From a virus: 64,000 bases of DNA. Below are positions 17,681 to 25,545 of this stretch, piece after piece. A program made the translations under genes and the position numbers. Numbering within the stretch: the stretch's first letter is position 1; every line of letters starts with the position of its first letter. The stretch spans positions 1 to 64,000 of the IMG/VR virus record IMGVR_UViG_3300044644_002048. One strand, 5' to 3'. Below the pieces are notes generated by a model. The model saw only the letters and a list, made by a program, of their open reading frames with translations, did not search any database and was not told the DNA's origin.

Positions 17681-18144
17681 AAATTTTCTCCTATCCATTT
17701 TTCTAGAGTAAAATTGTCGAACTTTATCTCGCTAGCCTTTTTCCATCCAGAAGGAATCGTGAAGAATTTATCACAATCATACAGACCCTTAATTCTAGAA
17801 ATGTATATTTGATCTAATTCTATGGAGGATAATGCTGCCTTATAGATTTCTTCTCCACCTATGATCCAATCAGCTTCGGATAATGCGGCATCCAGAGTGA
17901 AGAATCCAAACTCCCTGTGTCCATTAGCTGTATCACTCCAAAGAAGCGACTCATTTCTTGTAATTACCATATTATATCTATCGGTAAGTGGCCTTCTTAT
18001 TGAAGACCACGTATTCATACCCATAGCAACTTTGTCACCAATTGTAAGTAGTTTAAACATCTGCTGGTCTTCTTTACAGACCCAAGGAATTTTGCCATTT
18101 TTTGCAATTCCACCAGCTTCATCAACAGCTACGATAAGTTTCAT
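17665..18144 (-). CDS. Dihydrofolate reductase
   Basis: 159 aa. Signature segments are GGIAKNGKIPW (Met20 loop), VAMGMNTWSSI (NADPH binding), DWIIGGEEIYKAAL and YDCDKFF. It reduces dihydrofolate made by thymidylate synthase back to tetrahydrofolate. Length matches bacterial DHFR. The 3' end overlaps the YqeY gene and the 5' end overlaps the broken phosphoesterase gene by 23 bp. Confidence 0.88.
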   Translation of the reverse strand: MKLIVAVDEAGGIAKNGKIPWVCKEDQQMFKLLTIGDKVAMGMNTWSSIRRPLTDRYNMVITRNESLLWSDTANGHREFGFFTLDAALSEADWIIGGEEIYKAALSSIELDQIYISRIKGLYDCDKFFTIPSGWKKASEIKFDNFTLEKWIGENLWASY

Positions 18145-18796
18145 CTAGTATCATTACCTCCAGTTCAGCAAGACACACAAATCTAGTACCATCTATTACT
18201 TTATCGAAACTTTTATGATGATGACCAAAGACCCATAATTTTGGCCTATGTTCTTTTAAGCATTCATCACCTAACAAACTCGTGTTTTCCATAAATCCAT
18301 CAGCAAAACCATATTTGCCTAATATTGAGTTTTCTCGATGTATATGATTTATTACACAGGCTGGTGGAACATGGCTTAAAACTATATCTTGTTTACTATT
18401 CGAGTAATCGTCTAAACATATTCTCATTTCTGGAAATGTTAATTCTTCATTAGAGAACCAAGTTCTAGAAGATCCGGATAACCATTCCCCAACCCTATAT
18501 GTTTTGTCTATAGACAGACCACCCCTAATAAAGAAAAAGGGTATATTATTGAGTTGAGATGTCCCAAAATTGCCAAGAGAATACTGGGAATTTAAGCACA
18601 TTGGGTATTGATCATGGTTACCACATATGATTTTATGTTTATTGTGGTCTAATCCGCTATATCCTAGATTATTCCAAGCTTAAGAAAATCCGAAATCTCC
18701 TAGTTGGATGGAATACTCAGAATTTTTGGCTATGTGTATATAATGGTCAAATTTACCATGTGTGTCACCAATCAGAGTAATTTCATATTGGCCCAT
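18122..18796 (-). pseudogene. Metallophosphoesterase broken by an in-frame TAA
   Basis: Read from ATG 18796, the frame gives all calcineurin-type motifs in order: LIGDTHGKFD, QLGDFGFS, IICGNHDQ, LSHVPP and VFGHHHKS. However, codon 39 is TAA (18680-18682), directly after GDFGFS. Without the stop the protein would be 224 aa. A fragment could restart at ATG 18601 (159 aa) but would lack the first metal ligands and GNHD. The neighbour upstream (18783-19367) is an intact relative. Likely a recent nonsense mutation or assembly error; readthrough is less likely. Confidence 0.8.
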
Positions 18797-19367
18797 ATGT
18801 GTCCCTATACCATTCAACCGGATCATGCCCAGTTTTTTTGTTTAAGATTTCGTAAATCTGATTTTCATCAAAGATTCCAAAATCGCCAAAATGTCTCTTA
18901 TAAGATTCAGGACAAACATCTAGGCTTTTTATGTTGCGTAGATATGGTATCTCGTTCCAAAAATCAGTTCTGGAATCGTGTACGTGCCCATAAAGATGAA
19001 AAGAGCCATAATGTGAGGAAGGCCAGATAAGATGGGGATAATGGGATAAGAAAGTTTTTACCCCAGACATCTTGATTTCCAAAGTGTCGTATACTTTATC
19101 TTTACCGAAGGCCAATCGGCATTGTTCAAGCGATGGGCAATGATTACCCTTTATTAAAATTACATTCTTAAGATTGATCTTAGATCGCCAATTATTTGGC
19201 TTAAATGCAAAATCGCCAAGAATATATAGAGTGTCACCCCTACTTGTTCTTTTATTGATTTCCCCAATGATCATTTCTTGCCATTGTGGAAGCAAAAAAC
19301 CACGACGACCCGGAAACTTCACGGATCGTTCGTGGTCTAAGTGTAAATCAGCAGTGAAAAATTTCAC
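18783..19367 (-). CDS. Metallophosphoesterase
   Basis: 194 aa. Metal-binding motifs: FTADLHLDH, LYILGDFAF, LIKGNHCPS, LSHYPH and LYGHVHDS. It resembles small phage phosphoesterases thought to hydrolyse phosphodiesters or nucleotides; the substrate is unknown. It overlaps the broken paralogue downstream by 14 bp, so the pair may derive from duplication or have acted together. Confidence 0.85.
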   Translation of the reverse strand: MKFFTADLHLDHERSVKFPGRRGFLLPQWQEMIIGEINKRTSRGDTLYILGDFAFKPNNWRSKINLKNVILIKGNHCPSLEQCRLAFGKDKVYDTLEIKMSGVKTFLSHYPHLIWPSSHYGSFHLYGHVHDSRTDFWNEIPYLRNIKSLDVCPESYKRHFGDFGIFDENQIYEILNKKTGHDPVEWYRDTYGPI

Positions 19368-19798
19368 TTCTTCTTCTTCTTTCCGACTACGTATTTGGTC
19401 TTATTAAGAATTGCCCATTTAATGGTTCTGTGGTCAACCTGTCGTAGTCTATGACCATCGAGGATTTCGAGATCCTCAAAGTAAGATCTTCCCAGAAGAG
19501 GTTCTGTAGATAGGAGCCTACCGATCAGAACCCTTTCTCCACCTTCCTGCTTATCGAAACAAACAGTCATTGGAGTATTAAAACTTGTAGAAACAATAGT
19601 TGCAGCTTCTGTGAGTGTAACTTTTTCTTCTTTATCGGTTAATGCTGCAGACTTCAGAGCTTCAACTATAGGCTTTCCACGAATAGAAAACTCACTCTTA
19701 TCGTCTACATCCTTTACGTCAACGTCTCCGTTAGTTTTAACATCTACTACGTGAGCGTAGCGAACGATAGCAACCAAATCGCCCTTACTATGTCCCAT
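19364..19798 (-). CDS. Conserved phage protein of unknown function
   Basis: 144 aa. The central part is beta-rich; the C-terminus has RLRQVDHRTIKWAIL and a poly-Lys tail (GKKKKK). Phage proteins with a similar C-terminal RQVDHRTI segment are common in my experience but have no assigned role. It overlaps its neighbours by 4 and 11 bp. Confidence 0.6.
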   Translation of the reverse strand: MGHSKGDLVAIVRYAHVVDVKTNGDVDVKDVDDKSEFSIRGKPIVEALKSAALTDKEEKVTLTEAATIVSTSFNTPMTVCFDKQEGGERVLIGRLLSTEPLLGRSYFEDLEILDGHRLRQVDHRTIKWAILNKTKYVVGKKKKK

Positions 19799-20489
19799 AA
19801 ATTTCCTCGAACCCTAAAGAGACTAACTTATTTACCAAGTCCACTTTAGACATTGGTTCCAATGATTCAAAACAACTTTCCATTATTTCCTGAAAACCAT
19901 ATTTTGTCATATCGATTTCTACACATTCGTCAATATACTTATGTTTGTTCCAGAAAGACTTTTCAACAATATAAAATTGTGTGAATCCCTTCTTATCGAA
20001 TAGTCCATCTTCTGCCAACATGAAATAATATGGCTTTTTATTTATGTCTTCAAGACACGAAGCTATATCTGCTGGAGAGTAAGATGGGCCTTTCACCCAT
20101 TTTCCGTCATCGCGGCGATATCCGTCGATGAACTTACTCATGTTGCTTCTATCGACTTCTTCTAAAACTTTGCCAAAGTTGAAGCCGCACAATGCCGCAA
20201 CACCACCACAACCTACCCAAAATATATCAGCAGCAGCATCTGCGACACCGATCATATCAAAGTTTTTCGAGGAGTCAATGGAAAAACCCAAAGATTCTTC
20301 AGTTAACTTCTGCCCATTCGCAACAACTTCGACCCCAAGAGCGTCACAAAGCTCTAGGGCTTCTTCCAGAACTAATTTGGCTCTTAGTACCATTTCAGAT
20401 TCTGAAGGAATCGTGATCGAATCTGGGGCGTTCTGTCCAGCACTCTTACTGAACTCTCTGATAATATCTACGTGTTCTGATATATCCAT
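19788..20489 (-). CDS. MazG/HisE-like nucleotide pyrophosphohydrolase with C-terminal extension
   Basis: 233 aa. Residues about 30-140 show LVLEEALELCDALG (the EExxE metal motif), DAAADIFWVGCGGVAAL and EVDRSNMSKFIDGYRR followed by KGPSYSPADI, the standard phage MazG-like core. These enzymes hydrolyse NTPs or dNTPs to monophosphates. About 90 residues follow the core, with no recognised domain. First gene after the promoter at 20524-20552, with a GGAG ribosome site. Confidence 0.8.
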   Translation of the reverse strand: MDISEHVDIIREFSKSAGQNAPDSITIPSESEMVLRAKLVLEEALELCDALGVEVVANGQKLTEESLGFSIDSSKNFDMIGVADAAADIFWVGCGGVAALCGFNFGKVLEEVDRSNMSKFIDGYRRDDGKWVKGPSYSPADIASCLEDINKKPYYFMLAEDGLFDKKGFTQFYIVEKSFWNKHKYIDECVEIDMTKYGFQEIMESCFESLEPMSKVDLVNKLVSLGFEEIYGT

Positions 20490-20523
20490 TAATTATCTCC
20501 AAAAAGGAATTGGTTCAACACAT

Positions 20524-20552
20524 AGTATATAAACAGAAAAATCGTGTGTCAA
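20524..20552 (-). promoter_or_regulatory. Consensus sigma70 promoter
   Basis: On the minus strand TTGACA (20547-20552) is separated by exactly 17 nt from TATACT (20524-20529). It fires toward the MazG gene (start 20489) and the long nucleotide-metabolism operon. The -35 lies immediately after the T-run of the terminator at 20551-20576. As a near-perfect host-type promoter it is probably an early phage promoter. Confidence 0.8.
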
Positions 20553-20576
20553 TAAAAAAGGCGGCAAATTGCCGCC
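20551..20576 (-). terminator. Rho-independent terminator
   Basis: On the minus strand a GC-rich inverted repeat (GGCGGC and GCCGCC with an AATTT centre, 20560-20576) is followed by TTTTTTATT. It would end transcripts coming from the structural-protein genes at 20605 and above, insulating them from the downstream promoter. Confidence 0.85.
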
Positions 20577-20604
20577 CGGAATGGAAAAGATTTTGAGTTT
20601 ATTT

Positions 20605-21114
20605 CTATGTTAGATTGCCGAGAACCGAATAAGAATAGCTCGCTCCAGATCCAGATACATCAAATAGCTGTATGTTTTTTTGGCTTGCACTTACTACGGT
20701 TTTCCATGGGTCTATATAGACATGAGAACCATATGGCCTAATAATTAGATTACCGCTTCCACCATTAAACATATTAGTGAAGGCATTAGAGCCAGTAGCC
20801 ATAACCCTTATATTTCTGCCTGATTCAGTAGACAGGTTAGATATAATAATTGCTTTTACACCAGATAGTGATACTGTTGAACTGTAATTCAAGTACGTTT
20901 TTGTCAAGCTATTAAGATTAATATTTAGGCTTCCGCCAGATGGTAGAACTCCTGTATTTTGAATAGCGGCATCTATTTCTAGAGTTCCACTCCCATATGT
21001 AAAATCTGCTACAGAAGATGTAGTAGATATATCTGACACCAGAAGTCCGTTAGAATTGGTATCTGAAAAGTTAAAATAAACTGAATTTTCAGCCTTTGCT
21101 ACTACTGTTGTCAC
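20605..21114 (-). CDS. Probable structural protein
   Basis: 169 aa from GTG 21114 with a GAGGT ribosome site 5 nt upstream. Composition is rich in Ser, Gly, Thr and Asn with alternating hydrophobic residues, as in beta-rich virion or fibre proteins; no Cys is seen. No family recognised. It is the last gene before the terminator. Confidence 0.55.
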   Translation of the reverse strand: MTTVVAKAENSVYFNFSDTNSNGLLVSDISTTSSVADFTYGSGTLEIDAAIQNTGVLPSGGSLNINLNSLTKTYLNYSSTVSLSGVKAIIISNLSTESGRNIRVMATGSNAFTNMFNGGSGNLIIRPYGSHVYIDPWKTVVSASQKNIQLFDVSGSGASYSYSVLGNLT

Positions 21115-21394
21115 GAGACACCTCTATATCTGGAAGATTTTCTATATCTATTTTGTAAGAAGTTGGTGTAATCGTAATCGAATTTAGTGTTGGAGAAAAC
21201 CAATTTATAAAACGATAAGACCCAATCTTTTTAACAACTATCTTATTTTCACTATCGAACTTTATAACTAACCCACGATCATAATGTAATGAAAAACTAA
21301 CTTCTCCATTACAATGCAATTCTACACCATCATATATAGTACATACTTTATCTTTTACTAGTTTTTCTATTAGTGCTAGATAATTTATCTCCAT
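21089..21394 (-). CDS. Hypothetical protein, beta-rich
   Basis: 101 aa from ATG 21394. Strands dominate and there is no motif I recognise. The 3' end overlaps the structural gene start by 26 bp and the 5' end overlaps the thioredoxin -1 frame extension, so it is probably translated with them. Confidence 0.5.
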   Translation of the reverse strand: MEINYLALIEKLVKDKVCTIYDGVELHCNGEVSFSLHYDRGLVIKFDSENKIVVKKIGSYRFINWFSPTLNSITITPTSYKIDIENLPDIEVSRDNSSSKG

Positions 21395-21564
21395 CTATGA
21401 TCCCTTTCGTGAAGATTGTTCAGCTGATCATCAGATAGATTATTTAGTGTTGACAAACTATGTTTACCCCTATGAATCCCATCAAGAAGAAGGTGCTTTA
21501 TCAAAGTGTCACGAGATTCGTGTGAAGTTCCAATTCGTCCAAATAAATTTGGATTTCTTGCTAC
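21385..21564 (-). other. Possible -1 frameshift extension of the thioredoxin-like gene
   Basis: 59 codons open in the -1 frame directly after the thioredoxin stop, ending at TAA 21385. There is no ATG or GTG start, but the preceding gene ends in A_AAA_AAG_TAG, the classic -1 slippery heptamer with a stop in the next codon. The peptide contains RDTLIKHLLLDGIHRGKH and LSDDQLNNLHERDH, a well-formed repeated helix pattern that looks coding. Alternatives: a TTG-initiated small gene, or a homopolymer sequencing error that splits one gene. Confidence 0.5.
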
Positions 21565-22190
21565 TTTTTTTTTGGGGTCTGTGCGAAAGCGATAAAATCG
21601 CTATATGACATATAACCTACTGCCATTTTCTTTGAACCATCTTTACTTAGGAAGTAAAATGTTGGTATGCTAGAATAAGGTAATTTAAGGTTTTCTATTT
21701 CTGCTATAGAGTCGGGTTCGCTTAAATCCAATACTTGAACATTAGCATCTCTAGTATTAGAAACAACCCACCCAGACTTCTTGTGAGATTCGTCAGTCAG
21801 CTTCTTAAGAACATCCCTTTCTATATTTCTGCATGGAAGACAAGATTTAACATGTGTTATTAAAACAACCCTTGGGAATTTTTCTGTGACTTCAGAAGCC
21901 CCTTTATTACTGTGTACACATCCACAATTGTTAGTCCCATTAGAACATTCACAATCAGTTAGAGATGTACCACCATCATATGAAATTTTCCCAGTTCTTT
22001 TATTACATTTACATTCTTGTTTAGGCTCAGGTTCAGGTTCAGGCTCTGGTTTAGATGATGTTGGAATATAAGTCATTAGACCCGCATAGGCAACAGCTTC
22101 TAAATCCTCATCAAATAAATCTAAATTCTTTTTTACCTGATCTGGTAGCAACATTATCAATATAGCTATAATTACAATTATGTTTCTCAT
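21561..22190 (-). CDS. Membrane-anchored thioredoxin-like protein
   Basis: 209 aa from ATG 22190. Order: a signal or anchor segment (IIVIIAILIMLLP), a Pro-Glu repeat linker (PEPEPEPEP), a Cys-rich part (ECKCN, DCECS, NCGCVH) that could bind metal, then a thioredoxin-like fold with KSCLPCRNIE as the redox CxxC and a cis-Pro-like SSIPTFYF. It probably acts on disulfides outside the cytoplasm. The stop TAG follows nine A residues (see the extension at 21385-21564). Confidence 0.7.
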   Translation of the reverse strand: MRNIIVIIAILIMLLPDQVKKNLDLFDEDLEAVAYAGLMTYIPTSSKPEPEPEPEPKQECKCNKRTGKISYDGGTSLTDCECSNGTNNCGCVHSNKGASEVTEKFPRVVLITHVKSCLPCRNIERDVLKKLTDESHKKSGWVVSNTRDANVQVLDLSEPDSIAEIENLKLPYSSIPTFYFLSKDGSKKMAVGYMSYSDFIAFAQTPKKK

Positions 22191-22192
22191 TT

Positions 22193-23080
22193 TTACCAAC
22201 TTATTGTTGAATCTATAGGTCGTTTAAATCCTTGAAACCCACTAATAGACCAAGCGTCCCCATTCCTCATATGCTCATCTACTTTTTCAGCGTCAACCCA
22301 AAAAGTGCCATCTGGTTGATTAAGTTTACGCTTACGTATCTTTAGCCATCGACGACCCCAAGAGTTAACACAAAGTGCCCCTTTTCTCTTTGAGTCATCA
22401 TCCACAGCACAATAATACATGTCATGACCCCATGTCGTAGTGTGCTTACAAAATCCTTCATCATCAGTTTCTGATGAAAAACCAAGTCTAGAACCAACAG
22501 ATACCGGAAAACCATTAGCGATACTATCTCTAAGTTCTTCCCAAGATTTTACCCTAGCAATAGTTAGTACTATATTATCTTTAGAGATTTCTTCTAAGCT
22601 CTTTGGGAAACCGCTATTACTGCCCCATTTTCTGCATCTATCAGCAGAATAATTAGTAAGATCAATATTTCCATATTTCTTTTTTACAAGTGTGCCATAT
22701 TGATTGACATATTGTGCAGCATATGCAGACACAGCACCATCGCCCCTTATTCTATTTTTACCGATTACTACTCTAGCACCATAGTATATCGGCTCAATAG
22801 CAGTTTCATTTACGTATAGCTCTCTCTCGCCATTAGCGATCTCTGTAGCTTTTAATACGTCTATCTGACCAGATTTTGATGCGGCTACGCAACTTCCAAC
22901 TGGACCCTGATCTGTATAGCAAAATTCTTCTCCTATCTTCGTAAAGCTCTCATGAAGACAGACTATTTTACCTTTACCAGACCCTGTCAAAAAATTAGCG
23001 GCAGAACCAAAGACTCCCATCATTGCTTCTACCGCGTCGGATGCTTCTGGGTTTTCTACCCAGCCAAAATTATCTGGCAT
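22193..23080 (-). CDS. Papain-like (C1A) cysteine protease
   Basis: 295 aa. The papain-family active site is clear: Gln58 and Cys64 in DQGPVGSCVA, His219 in WGHDMYYC and Asn239 in VNSWGRRW. There is no obvious signal peptide. It could be a virion-associated or intracellular protease, or act during maturation. Its place beside a CxxC thioredoxin-like protein and signal-peptide proteins suggests a shared envelope-facing function. Confidence 0.75.
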   Translation of the reverse strand: MPDNFGWVENPEASDAVEAMMGVFGSAANFLTGSGKGKIVCLHESFTKIGEEFCYTDQGPVGSCVAASKSGQIDVLKATEIANGERELYVNETAIEPIYYGARVVIGKNRIRGDGAVSAYAAQYVNQYGTLVKKKYGNIDLTNYSADRCRKWGSNSGFPKSLEEISKDNIVLTIARVKSWEELRDSIANGFPVSVGSRLGFSSETDDEGFCKHTTTWGHDMYYCAVDDDSKRKGALCVNSWGRRWLKIRKRKLNQPDGTFWVDAEKVDEHMRNGDAWSISGFQGFKRPIDSTISW

Positions 23081-23447
23081 TTTTAATAGCCTCTTTTAGT
23101 CCTTCGCTTATGTTATTAAGTTCGGAACTTAATTTATTCTTGTTGTCTTCTGTGAAATCCATAGCCTCAAATTCTTTCAAACTTGTTGCTTTAACAAAAT
23201 TTACATTGCCTTTAGTTGGTAGATTTTTATCTCTGACAACTCGAAGCTTATCAAATACATCACCAAAGTCTTTACAACCTACAGCATCGTATTCTTTGAC
23301 GTAAATATACGCTCCCTTATAGATAGAATACCATTTACGCATATCTTGTTCAGACATACCGTCTTCTTTTACTGAGTCTGTTACAACTTTCGGATCAGCA
23401 GCGTTAGAAACGACACATAAAAGTAAAAGTATACTAAGAATTCGCAT
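23070..23447 (-). CDS. Secreted protein of unknown function
   Basis: 125 aa from ATG 23447, which has GGAG upstream; the longer reading from 23489 looks spurious. A Sec signal (ILSILLLLCVVSNAADP) precedes a Lys/Asp/Glu-rich, mostly helical mature part. No family recognised. It overlaps the protease start and the membrane-protein gene. Confidence 0.6.
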   Translation of the reverse strand: MRILSILLLLCVVSNAADPKVVTDSVKEDGMSEQDMRKWYSIYKGAYIYVKEYDAVGCKDFGDVFDKLRVVRDKNLPTKGNVNFVKATSLKEFEAMDFTEDNKNKLSSELNNISEGLKEAIKNAR

Positions 23448-23733
23448 TTTTAGCTCCAACGTGTAGATCGTAGAATTTACCGTCCACACTTTTAATTACA
23501 TTGACGAGATCCTTATCCCCACACTCCACTGCTCTCTTTCTAAGATGTCTCATAGCCGCCTGATCAGCTTCTTCTACGTCTACTTCAACTTCAACAACCT
23601 TAGATAGACCAGAAAGGCTAGGTAGAGATGGTAATTTGATCTTTGACAAAAGTGTTTTTAGTTGTGGGAAAAATAGGCTAAGAATAATCATAGCCCCACC
23701 GATTGCATATTTATTTTGTACGAGAAAGTCCAT
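23434..23733 (-). CDS. Small membrane protein
   Basis: 99 aa. One transmembrane segment (IGGAMIILSLFFPQL) is followed by a Pro/Leu/Ser-rich stretch (LPSLPSLSG), a short acidic segment and a charged domain. It could be a holin-type or spanin-type helper, but nothing specific shows this. Confidence 0.55.
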   Translation of the reverse strand: MDFLVQNKYAIGGAMIILSLFFPQLKTLLSKIKLPSLPSLSGLSKVVEVEVDVEEADQAAMRHLRKRAVECGDKDLVNVIKSVDGKFYDLHVGAKNANS

Positions 23734-23977
23734 TGTCTTTTATAAACCTCATTAAAAAGTCTGTAGAAACAGCTATAACAAGAGCAGCAAGCATAGAATG
23801 ATTGCCGAACATATCTGGTTTTAAATTTCCCAAAATTTCTACTACTGTGGTTGATCCACCAACTAGTAATGCAGTTCTTACAACTTTTACAATATCGGTT
23901 GCGTTAACAGAAACTGGACCAGATGTATCTGGTAAAGTCTTAACAATACTCGCTTTCAATTTTTCGAAGATATTCAT
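23711..23977 (-). CDS. Small membrane protein, holin-like
   Basis: 88 aa with two likely hydrophobic segments (TALLVGGSTTVVEILG and MLAALVIAVSTDFLM) and a charged C-terminus. Size and topology resemble small phage holins; the next two genes encode a further membrane protein and an exported protein. A GGAGG ribosome site lies just after the hairpin at 23988-24013. Confidence 0.5.
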   Translation of the reverse strand: MNIFEKLKASIVKTLPDTSGPVSVNATDIVKVVRTALLVGGSTTVVEILGNLKPDMFGNHSMLAALVIAVSTDFLMRFIKDNGLSRTK

Positions 23978-23987
23978 AAAGCCTCCA

Positions 23988-24013
23988 ATTGGGCCAGAAT
24001 TAACTGGCCCAAT
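23988..24013 (-). terminator. Strong intergenic hairpin after the structural gene
   Basis: A perfect 10-bp inverted repeat (ATTGGGCCAG and CTGGCCCAAT) with a 6-nt loop lies between the stop at 24027 and the GGAGG of the next gene. On the minus strand no T-run follows, so it may attenuate transcription, protect the 3' end of an abundant structural mRNA or be a processing site. Confidence 0.5.
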
Positions 24014-24026
24014 CTTTTAATTGATA

Positions 24027-24671
24027 CTAAGTGGTTTTGGCTGGATAATCTCTAGCAGCTGGATTAATACCAGAAGCACCCATGAACACTAATTCGCCGG
24101 GTATGCTACGATATGTAACATAATTTGCTTCGTCATCAGCGTTAACAGCATTATTAGTTGTTGACTTGTATGTATAATTCATGCTTGTTGGAGCAGTAGT
24201 CCAGTTAGTACGCTGTGCTGTAGCACCAGTACCAACCTTTGTAAAGCTGAAATAACCAGCACGAAACGCAGTTCCAAAACCATAGCCCTTAGACTTATTA
24301 GTTTCTGAGCTTCTAGGTCTTAGACCTTCAATACCGGGAATAGCTAGAACATTACTTGCTGAACCATTAACCTTTGTGCTATATCCATTAATGAGAAATT
24401 CTCGTTCAGGATTATACTGGAAGGTTCCACCAGTCATAGCTGTTTTAACACTGTACGCATGAGCAGCACCGCTCGCCTGAACAACAACAACTCTACGATT
24501 TCCACCCTTATAAGTGTTGTCATAGATCGGCATTGTAGCAGTCAAAGGATTACCAGTAGTAACCTGAGTCGCACTTGTGATGCCCATTGCAGCACCACCA
24601 ATCTGTTCTGTTGGACTAACGTTGTGAACACCATTTGTGCCTACAACATATCCGGTTGGTAACATCGCCAT
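24027..24671 (-). CDS. Probable virion structural protein
   Basis: 214 aa, rich in Gly, Thr, Ser, Ala and Asn, few charged residues, no Cys, typical of abundant capsid-decoration or tail proteins. It is preceded by an AT-rich gap with TATAAT (no good -35) and a GGAG site, and is followed by a strong hairpin, so it may be transcribed on its own at a high level. Confidence 0.55.
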   Translation of the reverse strand: MAMLPTGYVVGTNGVHNVSPTEQIGGAAMGITSATQVTTGNPLTATMPIYDNTYKGGNRRVVVVQASGAAHAYSVKTAMTGGTFQYNPEREFLINGYSTKVNGSASNVLAIPGIEGLRPRSSETNKSKGYGFGTAFRAGYFSFTKVGTGATAQRTNWTTAPTSMNYTYKSTTNNAVNADDEANYVTYRSIPGELVFMGASGINPAARDYPAKTT

Positions 24672-24748
24672 TTTAATATCTCCACATTGTGTGGCTTATC
24701 CAAGTTTCCAAATATAAATTTCCCGTGTTTTCCTATATTATTATACGT

Positions 24749-25270
24749 TTATTTGTCTTCGGACGTTATTATATTTAGTGGCTCTGTTAATTTTAACTCC
24801 ATCAATTCTTCTTCGAACGATTCTTTTGATGGTAAAACAGTTTTATGTGTTCCATCTTTATAGATAGCAACCAACCAAAAACTTTGGCCTTCTATTTCCT
24901 TTAGTATTTTCTCTTTTGCTGACTCTTTGTTTATACTTAAGGCTATTTCTATCTTTGGCCTTACGTCTGTTAGACTGAATAATTTACCAATACCGACAAA
25001 GAATCTATATCTACTCATAATTCGAAGTATTTCTACGCCATCGATATTATTTAGTATGTATTTTTCTTTATGAGTTATGGGGAAATTAGTATGTCCTATC
25101 CAACAATCAAACATTTTATTTGGAGACATAGATTCAGATGGATTAAACATACCCAGCGGGGTTCTTATCATAATCGGGATTAATTGCATACCCTCTTCCA
25201 TTTCTTCGTCTATAGATAATTCTGAAGAGTTATCAAAATCAATCCATTGTTCCCATGCCATTTTTCTCAT
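24749..25270 (-). CDS. Hypothetical protein
   Basis: 173 aa from ATG 25270, which overlaps the previous stop (ATGA). Mixed alpha/beta with a conserved-looking MFDCWIGHTNFPI segment. No family recognised. Confidence 0.55.
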   Translation of the reverse strand: MRKMAWEQWIDFDNSSELSIDEEMEEGMQLIPIMIRTPLGMFNPSESMSPNKMFDCWIGHTNFPITHKEKYILNNIDGVEILRIMSRYRFFVGIGKLFSLTDVRPKIEIALSINKESAKEKILKEIEGQSFWLVAIYKDGTHKTVLPSKESFEEELMELKLTEPLNIITSEDK

Positions 25271-25545
25271 ATCACACACTCGCTTGGGCTAATGCCCGTG
25301 TCAATAGAGTCAATAAATAGGTTTGCCGAATCTACTTGGCCATTTTTTCTTAGAGTTTCATATATGAGGGCTATTGAAGCATCTCTAACTTTCAAGTTTA
25401 GAACATGATCAGCCACAGCTATTAGTTCTTCAATATCATTATACTGAAATTCTATTTTTAGATTGCCATCAAGAATAAAATATTTTATATATGTTTCTTC
25501 TTTTACTTCTTTTTTCTTAAACAATTTTTTTAGAAAGTTTATCAA
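25267..25545 (-). CDS. Hypothetical protein with basic N-terminus
   Basis: 92 aa. It starts with a Lys/Phe/Leu-rich amphipathic segment (FLKKLFKKKEVKEE), then a small mixed alpha/beta region. Unknown function. It overlaps the glycosyltransferase end by 29 bp. Confidence 0.5.
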   Translation of the reverse strand: MINFLKKLFKKKEVKEETYIKYFILDGNLKIEFQYNDIEELIAVADHVLNLKVRDASIALIYETLRKNGQVDSANLFIDSIDTGISPSECVI

